From: Plantago elongata
Lineage: Eukaryota > Streptophyta > Magnoliopsida > Lamiales > Plantaginaceae
Direction: 5' to 3'
Assembly (NCBI GenBank): GCA_036897095.1
Contig: JAYMSP010000907.1
Location: forward strand, 1 to 39,176
DNA length: 39,176 nt
Made by a program: the position numbers and the translations under genes. Positions 22,545 through 35,007 of this stretch are shown here, one piece after another. Within the stretch, counting starts at the first letter, position 1; each line of letters begins with the position of its first letter. Below the pieces are notes generated by a model. The model saw nothing but the letters and a program-made list of their open reading frames with translations, was not told where the DNA came from and did no database searches.

Positions 22545-24364
22545 ATGAATGTTAATGTCAACTTGATGGTATGTGGTACAGACACTAGAATGTGCGCCAG
22601 AAGTGTTATATCCTCGAGCGTGAACATCCAGAGGCAGATGAGCAATCGTGTTTTTGGTTCTGAATTGCAGTTACCATCCAGTTCATGTTCTTATTATTTC
22701 TCTAGTAGGCTTTCGAGATTACATTACAACTCCATGGGTGCATCAAGGTCTAAAAGGATTTCATTTGTCAACGGATATCCGCAGTTCCGAAGTAACTTTA
22801 CTGGATTTTGTAGAGCCAGACATATGACTAGTTGCATTTCACTTGCATTTAAAAGCATTATAAGTCCTAGGTGTTATCGGAAGACTCGTATCAGCCTCTC
22901 AAATGCAAGCCATGATATGAATTTGAGGTTCTTGGGGCAAACAAAAGCTTCTACTCTTAAATATTATACGGGGCAGGTTTCCTGGAGTCAACAGTGTAGA
23001 TACGCTGGCATTATTATGGGGTTGTTGGTTTGTTTTTCCACGACTCAATCTTCAAATGCCGAATCGCATGAGGGAGACATCTCTTCCTACTCTTCACACG
23101 GGAAGAAAGTCTTGACTGACTATTCTGTGATTGGTCTGTAGTGTCTATCTTATTTAACTTCTTCAAGTAGTTTTACTAAATGTATATTGAAAGTTACTTA
23201 CATTGAAAATAAATACACAGGTATACCTGGAGATGGTAAATGCTTGTTCCGTTCGGTTGCTCATGGAGCTTGTATACGTTCAGGAAAGCCTGCTCCAAAT
23301 GAGCACCTTCAAAAGGAGCTAGCTGATGATTTGCGTGCTAGAGTATGCTCCGCTCCCATTTTACCCATTAGATATATAATATATCCAGTTACTTTGCACA
23401 AGTAAACATCGACTAGTTTTAATGACAACCTTACAATTTAATAGGTGGCTGATGAATTTGTCAAGAGACGGGAAGAAACAGAATGGTAAAGGTTACTAGT
23501 TTTAAGTATTGCTTTTCACCTTTCAGTTACGTTCTTATACCAACTTGTCCTGACTTCTGCCTTCTGTATTGATGTAACTTTACTGGAATAATTTCATGCC
23601 TCATTTGCACATTATACATTGATATTTGCCTATATCCTGATTCTTGCGGGTGTTGAAGCTTATTATAAATGTCAGAGAAAGAGCTTGAAATGCTAGTTAT
23701 AAGTTATCTGCCATTAAATTTTCTATGGTTGTTCAAATCTTCTTTGCTGATATGGTGTGGCCATGGACATAGTAGTAATCACAGGTTGTGTTTCCTGCCA
23801 CACATGAAGCGCATGAGACCACCTGATTGAGCAACACTTGAATCTTTAGTCTGATAGTTTTAATGTTTTAGTTTTATGTCATTTATCAATATTCAGAGTT
23901 CATATACATTCTATTAATGTCTCAGGTTCATTGAAGGTGACTTTGAGACTTATGTTTCACAAATGAGGAAGCCTCACGTATGGGGAGGTGAACCTGAATT
24001 GCTGATGGCTTCTCATGTTCTCCAGTAAGTTTACATTTTGAGCTGCACCTCGGAGCAGCTTCTTCTATCAGATATACCTCTTAGATCCTCAGTCCCAACA
24101 CATGCCCCATCCCTAAACAATATAAATGAAATTCTAAAGTTGTAGTTGATGACAATTTATTACAGAACGTAATTACCTGAATTACCTTCCAGGATGCCAA
24201 TCACAGTGTACATGCATGATCAGGAATCTGGTGGCCTAATATCCATAGCTGAGTATGGGCAGGAGTATGGAAAGAACAATCCTATCGAAGTTCTATATCA
24301 TGGCTATGGTCATTATGATGCTCTGCATATTCCTCACGAGGGAGGTGCAAGGCCAAGACATTGA
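22545..24364 (+). CDS. OTU-domain cysteine protease, OTU4-like
   Basis: Coding exons 22545-23133, 23221-23342, 23445-23485, 23926-24024 and 24193-24364 join in phase to 340 aa. Residues 1 to about 190 form a Ser/Arg-rich, poorly conserved leader that looks like an organelle-targeting or regulatory region, including a hydrophobic stretch YAGIIMGLLVCFS. The OTU fold begins at PGDGKCLFRSVAHGA, with Asp201 and nucleophile Cys204. It continues through ELADDLRARVADEFVKRR, GDFETYVSQM and WGGEPELLMASHVLQMPITVY, and ends with IEVLYHGYGHYDAL, where His324 is the catalytic histidine. OTU proteases remove ubiquitin from substrates, and the plant OTU4 clade has this arrangement. Starts at 22566 or 22590 are possible in-frame alternatives. 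The first coding intron uses a weak donor, TTG|GTCTGT. Confidence 0.88.
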
Positions 24365-25492
24365 GATTCAATCTCGTTTCATCTTGAATGAACCTTTTCG
24401 TGCTGAAGACAGGTATATTTTTCCCCATAACCATGATTAAATAGTGATGCTTCAGTGCATTAGTGAATATGTGAAGCTTGATGTACACATAATAAAAGTG
24501 TAAAATAATTTATTTTCCTTGCTCTTTCCAATGAAAAACAAAAAACAGAAAAACAAATGTTGTTATTTGGACCTGTAATGTTTAGACTTTATTACCACAA
24601 ATTTCCTCCAAGTCGGACAGTTAATCTGTTCTCAGAAGTCAGAACTGAACTTCTTTAGCAAATTTCTATGGATATTCTCTATGGTTTCCATTCTGATATC
24701 ACCTTGCTCAAATAAGCTGTTAAGAATAAATGTTTCACCTTCGAGTATCTAGCTTCTGCATCTTGTTTCCTGTCATAATATGTTCACACTGATCTGATAC
24801 AGGAAGTATTGTTACAACATGATAGTTTAGCAACTTGTGAGCGTGGCACCGGGATGTCATTCCATTCGGACATAATTGAGGACTCTCACCACTTATATAG
24901 CCAGTGCATGTATTCTTGCTCCTCATACCGTGAAACAATTGTTTATGTGTACCTCATGTCTGTACTATAATCCCTATCTTTACTGGTGAATGTTGAGATC
25001 GGCAAAGGATCTGATACCCCAGTCCATGCCCTTAATTTCTCGTTGCTTGTTTCATTTACTTTCTCTTCTGCACGACAAAGTGTACTCACAATTCACAAAC
25101 AGATGTTTCGTTCTCTTAGAAGTTGTTTCAGCCTCTCAAATCATGCTTCTTTTCTGGTTATCGATCAATAATATAGCATATCATATGCCATTCACATCTC
25201 AAGCTACAAGGACAAATAATCATCAACCATTATATATTCACCATTTCGAAAGCTCAATGTGACATGAGCAAATTAAAAGGAAAGAGAACAATAAACAGTC
25301 AAGATTGCACTGGAACTTTTACATGAACAGATGAAGTGATTTTCCCTTAAGTTTTAAATTAAAAAAAATGGTATACGTTAACATATGAAGCTGAAGGACA
25401 TGAAATTCAAAACAGTGCATCAAATTGACAATATCCTACCATTTACCTAGCTTCTTTCAACAAGATGAAGAGAAATGATGTGTTCTCTGAAA
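24365..25492. other. convergent 3' spacer between the OTU and F-box genes
   Basis: The two flanking genes end toward each other, so both 3' UTRs lie here. No other gene was recognised; the small ORFs at 24735-24938 and 24986-25262 are not family-like. Confidence 0.5.
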
Positions 25493-27887
25493 TTAAGATT
25501 GACTTAAACTTGATTCTATTGTATCAAGGAGCTGACCGTCTTTCGCTATATGCTTCAAGTCTATAATGTATTTGTCTCGAAGAAACCCAAACCCAAATGT
25601 TCCGTTTTCATATTGCCAGATCCTACCTTCTACCTGGCGAGAGCTTTGTGCAGTTTCAGCCAATTCTGGGATGACCAATTCATAACTTGAATTCACAAAA
25701 AGCATGCGTGAGACACCTCCAATGTCCGAAGATGGCAGAAGGTCATGATTTTGTCCTGTTACATCAGGTGGGTGAAGATGCAGACGAGAATTGTATAGGT
25801 GGCCCTCTTCCGTAGGAAATGGGGATTCAACTAGCGTTGTACTTGAAGACCAAAACACGGGGGCATGATAAGAGAGAGGTCTAGAAGCATCCCCAACTTT
25901 CCGGCATGCAATACCCCCAACATCATCATAGGACACTAGATAGAAATCCAAACTCATGTCATCACAAATACCCTGCAGCCACAAGCAGAAAGAGGCGCCA
26001 GGTAAGGTTCATTTTTGTTTACACAACACTTTTGGTTGAGATAAACATGAAGGGACCGAAATCTAACCCACTTTACAGTACCATGCATTCAAACAAGAAA
26101 CTAGCAAACCAAAATACCACATATCATGCTGTTGTCACATCTTAAGCAAATGTGCAGCTGCAGCAATTTGTACCCAAAATTTCAAACTGAATGTTTATTT
26201 ATCTGGACTTGTTGAACCTTATCAGAGCACATTTTCACTGAGAGTATGTATGAACCTTGAGCTGAAGTAAGCCTATGAGATTCACAGCTGAAATTGGTAA
26301 CTAGATGCAGCCAGCGAAAACTTACATCATAAGAACAGTGTCTTCATAGTCTGCTTTCTTGCACTAGCTCACTTGCGAGTATGCACCCATTAAAAACAAT
26401 AGTGTTTTCAAAACTTCTTTATGTATTTCTTTTTCCTTTTGATTATGGCATGTAAGTAACTCCTTGGGACTGCTATAAGTTAAACCGTATAGCCTGTGTT
26501 GTTTAAAGGGTTTAAAACAATTTACTAAAAATTGCTCATACTGTTTCTGAAGGTCACTTTTTAAGCAAGTCAGGTCAACAAAAAGATTCATGCGAAATCT
26601 ACTTACTTCTTGAGGATAGAGCATAACTACACAAATTAAGGCCAGGGACAGCTGATGGAAGTGGAACTATAAACTACAAAGAGATCAAATCTTGCAGATC
26701 TGCAGTCAAGCAAGGATGTTGAGCCAGGGCAGGTTCAGTTCCCAGAGGGCCTTATATTGGATGTAACTAACACCATCTCATTACAATATACAATTCACTA
26801 ATATGAGGGGAACATGCTGACCAATCACCAGCTTTTCATTCTAGTATCCATTACAAACATAACATTCTAGTTTCAGAAGCAAATGAGCACTTTGTACGAG
26901 AGCAAACAGCAAACACTCACCATTCAATCAAACTAGTAAGACGCCTACAATTATGAAATAGACAAAAACCAATCACATAGAGCAAAAAGAAAAATCATGC
27001 TAAAGTTTGGATACCTTCCAGAGCCCCTGCAACGGGCGGCAAGGTATAGGCGAGCAATTCACAATCTTAACAAAGTGCTCCGGTTCCCATTTTTTCAACT
27101 TACCCTGTCTCTCCTTCTCCCTCCTCCTCTGCCTCCTCGACGCCCCACTACCACCCGGACTCGTCCTATTAGCAAAATACTGATAAATCTCACTCATCAA
27201 CCGATCAGGCGGCGACCCGTACACATTCTCAAACTCCTCCCCCGTCACATTGCCCGAGCTCGAAACCCTCTGAAACTCGTAATTCTGATACTCCTCCACA
27301 ACCACATGAGTCTTCCCTATAAACCCAACATTCACACGAATCAATTCACTCTCCTGTCCATCCAATTCCCCAATCAGCTCCTCCTCATTCAACCTCCCAT
27401 CCGGATCAACGTAGTTCACCGCTTCCCCATTCGCCGTCACACTGATCCACATATACCTTTTTTTAACCACCCCATACCCACACTCCTTCGCCGGCGAAAT
27501 TCTCGACCCGGTGATGTAAAAAGGCCCCCACTCGAAAAACACCAGCGGAGCTGACGTGTCCGGGTTGGTAATCGGAATCGATGAGTCGCCACATCGGCGC
27601 CAAAAGCCAATTAGGTTATCGTACTGGTCGAGGATGCGGTAGAGGTGCTTATAGGAGATTTTGCCGGAACCCCACTTGTGGATTTGGGTTTTGGATCCCC
27701 ATCGGCGGTGGCACATGGCGAGCCATAGGCGTTGGTCGTGGCGGCAGAGGGAAAGATGGGATTTTGAAGTGGAGGCGAAGGGTGAGAGCTCGGATGGGTG
27801 GAGAAATGATAGAATGCAGAGCTGAACGTCTTCTGGAAAGTCGGTGAACGACGGTGGTGGGACTGGTGGAGCTATTGCTTCTTCCAT
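25493..27887 (-). CDS. F-box protein, At3g12350-like
   Basis: On the minus strand two exons, 27887-27015 and 25972-25493, join in phase 0 (AAG|GTATCC donor, CTGCAG|GGT acceptor) to give 450 aa. The frame is open to an upstream Met at 27920; I prefer 27887 because the protein then starts MEEAIAPPVPPPS, shortly before the F-box. The F-box (about residues 14-60) reads FPEDVQLCILSFLHPSEL, then FASTSKSHLSLC and WLAMCHRRWG. The conserved body carries LIGFWRRCGDS, FFEWGPFYITGSRISPA, and C-terminal WQYENGTFGFGFLRDKYIIDL. F-box proteins recruit substrates to SCF ubiquitin ligases through SKP1. The remainder matches the plant clade represented by At3g12350, with no known substrate that I can name. A Gly/Ser/Arg-rich linker with RRQRRREKERQGK lies before the exon junction. 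Confidence 0.88.
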
Positions 27888-29071
27888 TTTTGTTGATTTT
27901 GGTTCACTGTTGGTATGCAAAGTATGAAATTGAATTGAATTCAGTTACAGGTGAGTTTAATTGGAATTGGGAATGTGCAGATTTGGAGAAATTTGCGTGA
28001 TGAGCAAGTCGAAGTGGAAAGGGGATGATGATCCTCTGTTAGTAGAAATGGCAATTCTTGCGGAATGCGAATTACGTATTAAATTATACAATACAAAAAT
28101 TCGGTTCCATTTTTCAAAATTAATGATTATATATTTTATATATATTTTATATAAAGAATGAATAAAATACTGAAATGAATCGAATGATGAATTTATTATT
28201 TTTAATTATTATAATTATAATAATATTATTTTAAACAAAAATCTTAAAAAGTAACAATTTTTACATATTCGAGTAACACTCAAATGTCAAGATGTATCAA
28301 ATAATTTTTTTTATGTAATATTAAAATTTATTATATAATTATGCACGTAAAAATTCACGTTCCAAACAATTGCATACTTCATTTTAAAATTAAATATGCT
28401 TGTACTAAGTTAATTATAAATTTAAGTATAATATATATGTTATATAAGGTATTAATAAAGATATAAATTTGTTTAAGTGATGGGGGTCCTTTTTTTTAAT
28501 TTTATTTTTAGTTGTGAAATTTAGAGTTAAAATTAATTTAGTTGGTTAAAATTGAATTAATTGGTGTAACGATTATTTTAAATAGTTTTCTTTTAGAATT
28601 GTAGATATAATTACATAGCGTTTACAAGAGCATTATAAATGTTCGATACTGATAGAGTGCACGGGGGAATTTGTCGCAGATATTGACCATGTAGTTGCAA
28701 ATTCTGAACTCTGAAGTGTATAACTTGTAAGATTTTGTTTTCTTGTAACCTTGGATTACAGATTTCTTTCTGCCAGGAGATTAGATGACCTCTAATTGTT
28801 GTTTCTTGCATTTCACGGACGGCACTTTCTCAGCTCTTTCATAGGACCATAGATATAGTAGTTTTCATGTTGACAGAAAATGGTACGTGCACGACTTTAT
28901 CATACTTCTAGTTCAGAAATCAGAACTGTAATAAGATCATCAATTCATTCATATTTCATACACTAGCTAAAAGACTTCAAACTTATTGAATATTACAAAA
29001 GTTGTCAAGAAGGTTCATATACACAAAGCCTTCTGCTTGCTGAGATTGTTATACTAACATGGGTTCATACG
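27888..29071. other. F-box promoter side and EXO70 3' region, very AT-rich
   Basis: 28060-28600 is extremely AT-rich with short palindromic words such as TTAATTATTATAATTATAAT near 28200. No gene was recognised. Both neighbours are on the minus strand, so the right part holds the EXO70 3' UTR and the left part the F-box promoter. Confidence 0.5.
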
Positions 29072-31502
29072 TTATCGAGAGTCTACGCTTAGCCGAGCTC
29101 CATCGACAGACAACCTTCGACTTACACGCTCACCTGAATCACGCTTCACAAGCTTCGGATTCCCATCATCGAAAACTTTTCTCAACAGTCCTTCAACTGA
29201 TTTGGGCGAAGGATAAGACTTAAACTTCCTCAACAGTTGTGAATTTGTATTGTAAAACTCAGTATAAGTAGGCACGACAAGCTTAACAGTAGCATCCTTT
29301 ATCTGCTCCCTCAAATCCGCATCAGAGACAATCTTGTACATAGTTCTATGCTTTTGACACATTTCATCAAATTTGATCATAAAACCATCCATTTTCGCCC
29401 TTGCTGCGCTCCCATTACCTCCCTGATCTCTAGTATTAGCAACTTCTTTGTCTAGTAGTTTTACTAAACCACCCCAAGCTTCCTTCTGGTACAAGTAGGC
29501 TGATTCTTCAGCAACTTGTCTGTACCTCTTCTTCAAGTAAGGCTCCCCAAGTAGCCTACCGAGATCCGTACTTCTAGTCCTCATGTATATGTACCAATAC
29601 GTATTCATGGCAAAGATTTGTGCTAATACTCTATCCTTGTAACGTGATCTTTTATGCTCAACATTTCTCTGGATTGCTTCCATGACATTTGATATCGCAT
29701 CCTTGAGCAAGTCTTGGTGATTTTCCGGATTTGAGAGCATCCCGGCTTTCCATAGTTGCTCGATTCCAAGTATGCGTGCCATTGGGGCGCTATAACTGTC
29801 AATTGTAAGGTTCTTGAGGTAGTTGATAGCATATCTGACAAGTTTTGGCACAGTTCCATCTTGAGGAGGAGGTATACCATCTTGATTGCCTTCAATTTGA
29901 AGTCCAAACTCCCAAAAAACTCTTGAGGCCGCGTGGATTAGTAGCTTTTCAAGTTCTCTAAACCGCGAGCAAATGTCTGCACCAGCTTCACCTTCGAAAA
30001 TCAATGAAAACTCTGGCCTCAGCTTCTCTAATGAATCAAACATGTCTAATAGCTTGAACAGCTTCTGTGGTTCCTTATTGCTACGTGCAACGCCTTCCCC
30101 AAACCGAAAGAACACTGCCATAATCTTGTCTGATGTCTTGATGAAACACTCTGACCAGATCATTCCCTCCATGATGTTTCCTAGTGTTGAAAACCACACC
30201 AAGATGCCAAATGATACTTTAGGATCTTAGGCAGTTAAAATTATGGATAATTTGAACATGCTATATTGTCTACTTTATACTACATGTACAAACCAACACT
30301 CAACCAGAATATGGATGTCAATCAAAATGTATGATTCCTACTTTACCTAGAACTTGTTCACATAAGTTCTTTTCTGATACGAAGACTGTCTTGACCGCAA
30401 GCTCAAAGTGTTGGATCCAAAGTGCGATTGATGTTTCCAAGCTCGCCCATTCCATCTCATCGATTTCTTCTGGTGTGTAAGTTTTCAGATAATCTGGACT
30501 TAATCTCATTAAAGCTTTGGCTGCTCTCTTGTATCTTACCTGTAAAATTGCAGTAAACAGAAATTAAGCTCTGATCCTGATTAAACACTTATCATGAACA
30601 TATAGGGAGCATACATTGTATCAAATGCTCATACTGTTACAAAATTAAACGCCCCTAAATATAAGTTCGACCTTTAAATGAGATGAAATTCTTTCACTTG
30701 CCTTAACATATATGTCGATGCATATATCCAAGCAATCATTTGCAGCCAGTGTCTCAGAAATTTTACTAAGAATCTCAATCTCCAGCTCACTCCCCAAACA
30801 GCTATTCTTCACAATTGCTGTTTCGATCTCATCATCCCCTGCTTGCCCCTGATCACTTGCGATATTCTGATGCTTCAACATCTGCAGCAATCCTTCATAC
30901 TCATCCTGCAAATTCAACAACGCCTCATCCAACAGTCCCTCAAACTTCATTGATTCCACCTCACTTTCGTAAACTGCCTTAAGCGTAACCAGAGTTTCCA
31001 TCAAACGCTGCGTCCTGTACTGATCAGTGGCCTTAGTCCTGCTTAAAAACTCCACAACTTCTTGAAGCTTCTGAATAGCCGGCTCACTCTCCCTGCTTAA
31101 GTCATTGATCGATTCATTTAACCTGTCAACGCAATCCACGTAGGCAATCAGGTCCCTCAGCCTCTTGATCGGCCTCTTCTCGTTCAGTAACTTGGAAGCT
31201 ATTTCAACTAGCTTCCGCTGAAGAGACTCAAACAGCTTAAACCTCTCAAGCAGCGAAAGAGCGGGAGATACTGCACGGTTGATCCTAGTTTCAAGCGCTT
31301 TGTTCGCAATGGACAGCGATTGCAATGGTGCTACTCTTCTTGAAGCCAAATTAAGGCTGTCATGAATCGATTCGAACTTGCCATCCATCTTCCTATACGT
31401 TGCATCGATACTATGCGACATTTTGAGGAGTGTTTTAAGATCAGAACAGGCCGCATGTAACTTGTAACATGTTGCATCATCTTGATCTTGCTTGAGTGCC
31501 AT
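29072..31502 (-). CDS. exocyst subunit EXO70 family protein
   Basis: Three exons on the minus strand, 31502-30702, 30539-30347 and 30180-29072, give 700 aa. The N-terminal half is helical and rich in coiled-coil-like heptads (SRRVAPLQSL, RINRAVSPALSLLERFKL, QRLMETLVTLKAVYESEVES). The C-terminal Exo70 domain includes ISETLAANDCLDICIDIYVK, YTPEEIDEMEWASLETSIALW, FFRFGEGVARSNKEPQKLFK, DGTVPKLVRYAINYLKNL, MNTYWYIYMRTRSTDLG and IKDATVKLVVPTYTEFY. EXO70 binds plasma-membrane phosphoinositides and helps the exocyst tether secretory vesicles. Plants have many EXO70 paralogues, and I could not place the subfamily. The first intron appears to be GC-AG (AAG|GCAAGT). A weaker GT six bases upstream (exon end 30708) would also keep frame but would drop two residues. 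The tail repeats RLSVD twice. Confidence 0.9.
30540..30701 (-). other. probable GC-AG intron of the EXO70 gene
   Basis: The donor reads AAG|GCAAGTG and the acceptor TTTTACAG|GTAAGA. AG|GCAAGT is the consensus for the minor class of GC-AG introns. The junction restores IYVK|VRYKRAAKAL in frame. The canonical alternative TAT|GTTAAG, six bases upstream, matches the donor consensus poorly. Confidence 0.7.
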
Positions 31503-33850
31503 TGAAAGAATGTTGTTGTGTGCTGATGATCAAACTGAATGAAGCTTAATAAGAGTTGAAGGATAAAGGCAAATGGATATGTAGTTCAATGAAGTTGCTA
31601 GATTTCGATGTAAACTATAAGGGGCAAATGGCATCTTGAAATGGCATAGGACAATCAATGGTTCGGAGAGTTCTAATGTGACAGCCGGCATTATATTGAA
31701 TGAATTTATAAGGTCTATGCCTGTCAATTTAATCCAGATATCTCGAGTTAATCCACATCTTAATTAATCCGGATAGTTAGAATGAGTACTAATCACCACA
31801 TTACTAGTACAGTTATTCTAGCTAGTAGCTATGGCCTGTGTGTATTTGATAAAAATGATATGATTTGATTAAACAATATATTTTGAAATATTATAAGGAC
31901 ATCTGGTTTATTTTTTCAATCGCGGTAGGATAGATTATAATATTTTCTCAAATCAAATCTGAAATACTTCATTCTCCTTTTTAAAAAATAAGTCACAGAT
32001 TCTTTTTTCTTTGAATTAAGGGTAAAATAAAATCATTTTCTTATGTTCAAAGATTAATAATATTGACTAACTTATCAACTAATTTATCAAACACATTGAT
32101 TCGATTAATTTGTAGTCACCTTTAGCCTAAATATCTTGTCAACCAGCATCTTTGTAGTGTTCAGACCATTTCCAATGAGTCATTAGGATGGCAGTAGTGG
32201 TCATTAGCGATGATCACTACTGTCGAAAATTATATTCAATGGATCATTCGGATGATCATGAATAATTTTATTTTTTATTTTTTATATTCTTTAAACATAT
32301 TTAATATAATCTAATAGTAGTTGCAAATTGAAATTAATCAAACCACATCTTTAAAACTAGTTTTAAAATTTATTTCATTAAAGTTCAAATACGTGTTTAA
32401 AAGTCATAAAATTAAAATAATTGAAATATAGTCAAGAGTGGATTCTATTTGTTGAGAACGAAAAATCATGAAAATCGATATAATTTCTGTATTTTTATAA
32501 TATATAGTTAATAAATTGTAATTATAAATAAATAAATGATGTTGGCCAGCACAGCTGATCCGTTGGAGCCCGTTCGACCGGCCGGTAAACTCGATCACTC
32601 CCATTGGGAATCCACGTGTCACCAAAGGTGAATTTAACTACATGGTTTGTCGAACTATTTTAATTAATACTAGTCCGGAGAACTATGTAGCTCAATTCAC
32701 CTTAGTTGCACTTGGATATGGTGAGAATTGCATTCCACACCAAAAGGGGTCCTCAAAGGGATTTATTCCTCCCCCCATAAGAGACTCCCGCCACACAAAG
32801 CACCATTTTTACAAGAGTACTGGTCAACAGAGGGCCGGCCATATCTATTACCTCAAAGGACTAGTCCTCAAAACGGGCTGGTTAAAAATTCTTGAAGAAA
32901 CCACTTGACACTAATCATCATTAAAGGACAACCATTATATTTATCAAGTTATTTTAGGTGATTAATAAAGTATACATTCATTACTCAACATACTATTATA
33001 ACCACTACAATTCTATACGCACAATCACCACTTCTCTTACAAAAGAGAGGACTACGTTGATCAGAGGACTACTTTGATCGACACAATACCTCATAGATAT
33101 AAGAATATCATACTTAAACCGCTGCATCATAATTCCGAAGTCCGAACAATACTCTCATCACCTGATGATTACTCATTAGGTGAATTGAATTTTGGATTAA
33201 TTTAGATTAAAAGTGATGTTAAAAATCAAATGGCACAACAGTAATAATTGAAGAGGCTTGAATGAAGCTGAGTTGAGCAGACCGATTAGCCAAAACGTAG
33301 CTTCTGATTAGACACGTCCTAGAAAATCTGACACTGATGGACTGCACCTCGATTGAATCCAAGTAATCCGATTGGCTCCAATACCCGCACCCAATCTCAA
33401 CACACCATTGCTTCTCATGTCGGTTAACACCCATTGGTTGCATGCTCTCTACAACGTGTCAACCTATATATACTCCACATTTTTATCAACACGCCACTCA
33501 CATTTCTCCTTTCCAATTTCTTTCTATTTTATAATTTCCATTCCAATCAAATTTCTGTATTCCTACAACATTGACTCTTGTTTTGAGTTTGGTACCCTAT
33601 CATTTAAAATATCATCGTACATTTAATCGTGGTACCTAACCATGCGGTGGAGTATAGCAAATAGAGGAAGTTATAACAACCATAGATTAATCTCATAAGC
33701 AAGCTAGGTAATTATGGATACAGAATCAATTAATAGTAGTAATATATGTTCTATATAATCTGTTCTTAATAACACATCTAAGCTAATATTTACAATGCTT
33801 GCTATAGCTAGCTAGCTAAACTAAGAGCTTTTGGGGGGTTTTATATCTCA
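31503..33850. other. spacer between EXO70 and the DUF7950-type gene
   Basis: Holds the EXO70 promoter at the left and the DUF7950 gene's 3' side at the right. A 15-bp-arm hairpin lies at 32190-32224. The stretch about 32530-32850 is less AT-rich and could be an old transposon fragment, but it has no recognisable domain. Short ORFs (32642-32908, 33219-33443) are not family-like. Confidence 0.45.
32190..32224. repeat. inverted repeat (hairpin), 15-base arms and 5-base loop
   Basis: GGCAGTAGTGGTCAT (32190-32204) faces ATGATCACTACTGTC (32210-32224) across TAGCG. All 15 positions pair if two G-U pairs are allowed. The flanks TTCCAATGAGTCATTAGGATG and TTCAATGGATCATTCGGATG are also alike, as if this were the heart of a small degraded element. 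Confidence 0.6.
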
Positions 33851-35007
33851 CTAATTATTAATGTTCAACCTCCACAAAAACTGATAATCCTTACCCTTAG
33901 ACTCCAATTTCACACCTTCACAAGAAGCATCCACACAACTCTTCTTCCCATCCTTCTCCCATTCAATCTTCACACCACATTTGAACCCGTGAACCGGCAT
34001 TTTCGCCTCCGAATCCGCGAACTGAATGGCAACCTCCCCGCCGATCCTCCTGCATGCCCCACCGCAATCTGCCAACCCCACACAATCCAGCCAACAACAT
34101 TCCGGCTGGCCCACCATCTCCATATATGCCGAATTCGCTAACCTAACCCGGTTGCTCGAATCGGAAACTATAACCGGAACCTCCTCTGCCTCTACTTCCT
34201 TGTCCATATCCGCAGATCCCTTCAGCACCGGAACCACATGGCTGGAATCCTCAATCACACGATGCACTATTATTTTCGACCCGATAGGTCGAACCGCTCG
34301 AGGCGAAATAACAGTGCTCTTAACCGGTTCCTTCAATTGCGCCATAAAATCCAACTCTCGTGGGATCGCTTGATCATCAGCTGATGTGTTCAGATCAATG
34401 CACGCTTTCTGCCTAGTGGCGCAACGGAAGAGAGGCAGCGACGCCACCGTTTCGGCAAGTGTCGAAACCGCGTTATCCAATCCAACACCGCACTTCACCG
34501 GAACCAGAGAAATCTGCGGATATGCACCACTAGCGGCGTGAACGAAGCCATGCATGGCCAAATTCTTTGCTGGCGATGAATTGTTTGCCTGCATGTGCCA
34601 AATTTTCATTTTAGCACAATTTTTTGCACTCTCGGAAAAATGAAGAGAACTTTTCTATAACTTTTCCCAATTTTCAATTGAAAAAGTATAATTTTTCAAC
34701 TGTTTACCTGATAGGAGGGTGAAAGGCCCTGGAGGCAAGCGCGAGAGCGCTTAACTAAGGACGATGGCGGGGCGAAAGCGGCACTCCGGCCCCGTTTGCG
34801 GGTTCTAGTGGGGCGGGCCTGGAGATTAGCCCAAACATTCCGGAGATAAGGACTCTTGCTAATGTTCTGCGGCATGGCGGAATTCGGATCATTTTCGGCG
34901 GTACCGTTGCTTGCGGTTGAAGATTCGGGTTTCGGTGCAATCGGTCGGTACCGAGACATGATCTCGGCAGTTCTTGAGGGGCCGTAAGGGTTGATCGTCT
35001 GCATCAT
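33851..35007 (-). CDS. plant-specific DUF7950-type protein
   Basis: Two exons on the minus strand, 35007-34708 and 34588-33851, join in phase 0 (TATCAG|GTAAAC and ATGCAG|GCAAAC) to give 345 aa. A second Met lies directly after the first. The N terminus carries the conserved RTAEIMSRYRPIAPKP, then a basic stretch TRTRKRGR and LVKRSRA that could act as a nuclear-localisation signal. The C-terminal domain (about residues 205-340) shows ANSAYMEMVGQPECCWLDC, ACRRIGGEVAIQF, GFKCGVKIEWEKDGKKS and DYQFLWRL, the pattern I associate with DUF7950. The domain's function is unknown to me. A GGTTT-type repeat lies just upstream (about 35011-35034) in the leader. Confidence 0.75.

Noticed and set aside
26997..27847. 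Plus-strand ORFs of 185 and 88 aa
   Set aside because: Both lie opposite the F-box gene's first exon, which has clear family motifs on the minus strand.
30181..30202. EXO70 third exon starting at the open frame's first start-like codon near 30202
   Set aside because: Phase requires the CTAG|GTAAAG donor at 30347 joined to CACTAG|GA at 30180, which gives VLGNIMEGMIW in frame; no independent start is needed.
33900..34400. Plus-strand 115-aa ORF (34026-34373)
   Set aside because: Antisense of the DUF7950-type exon 2, which has conserved family motifs on the other strand.
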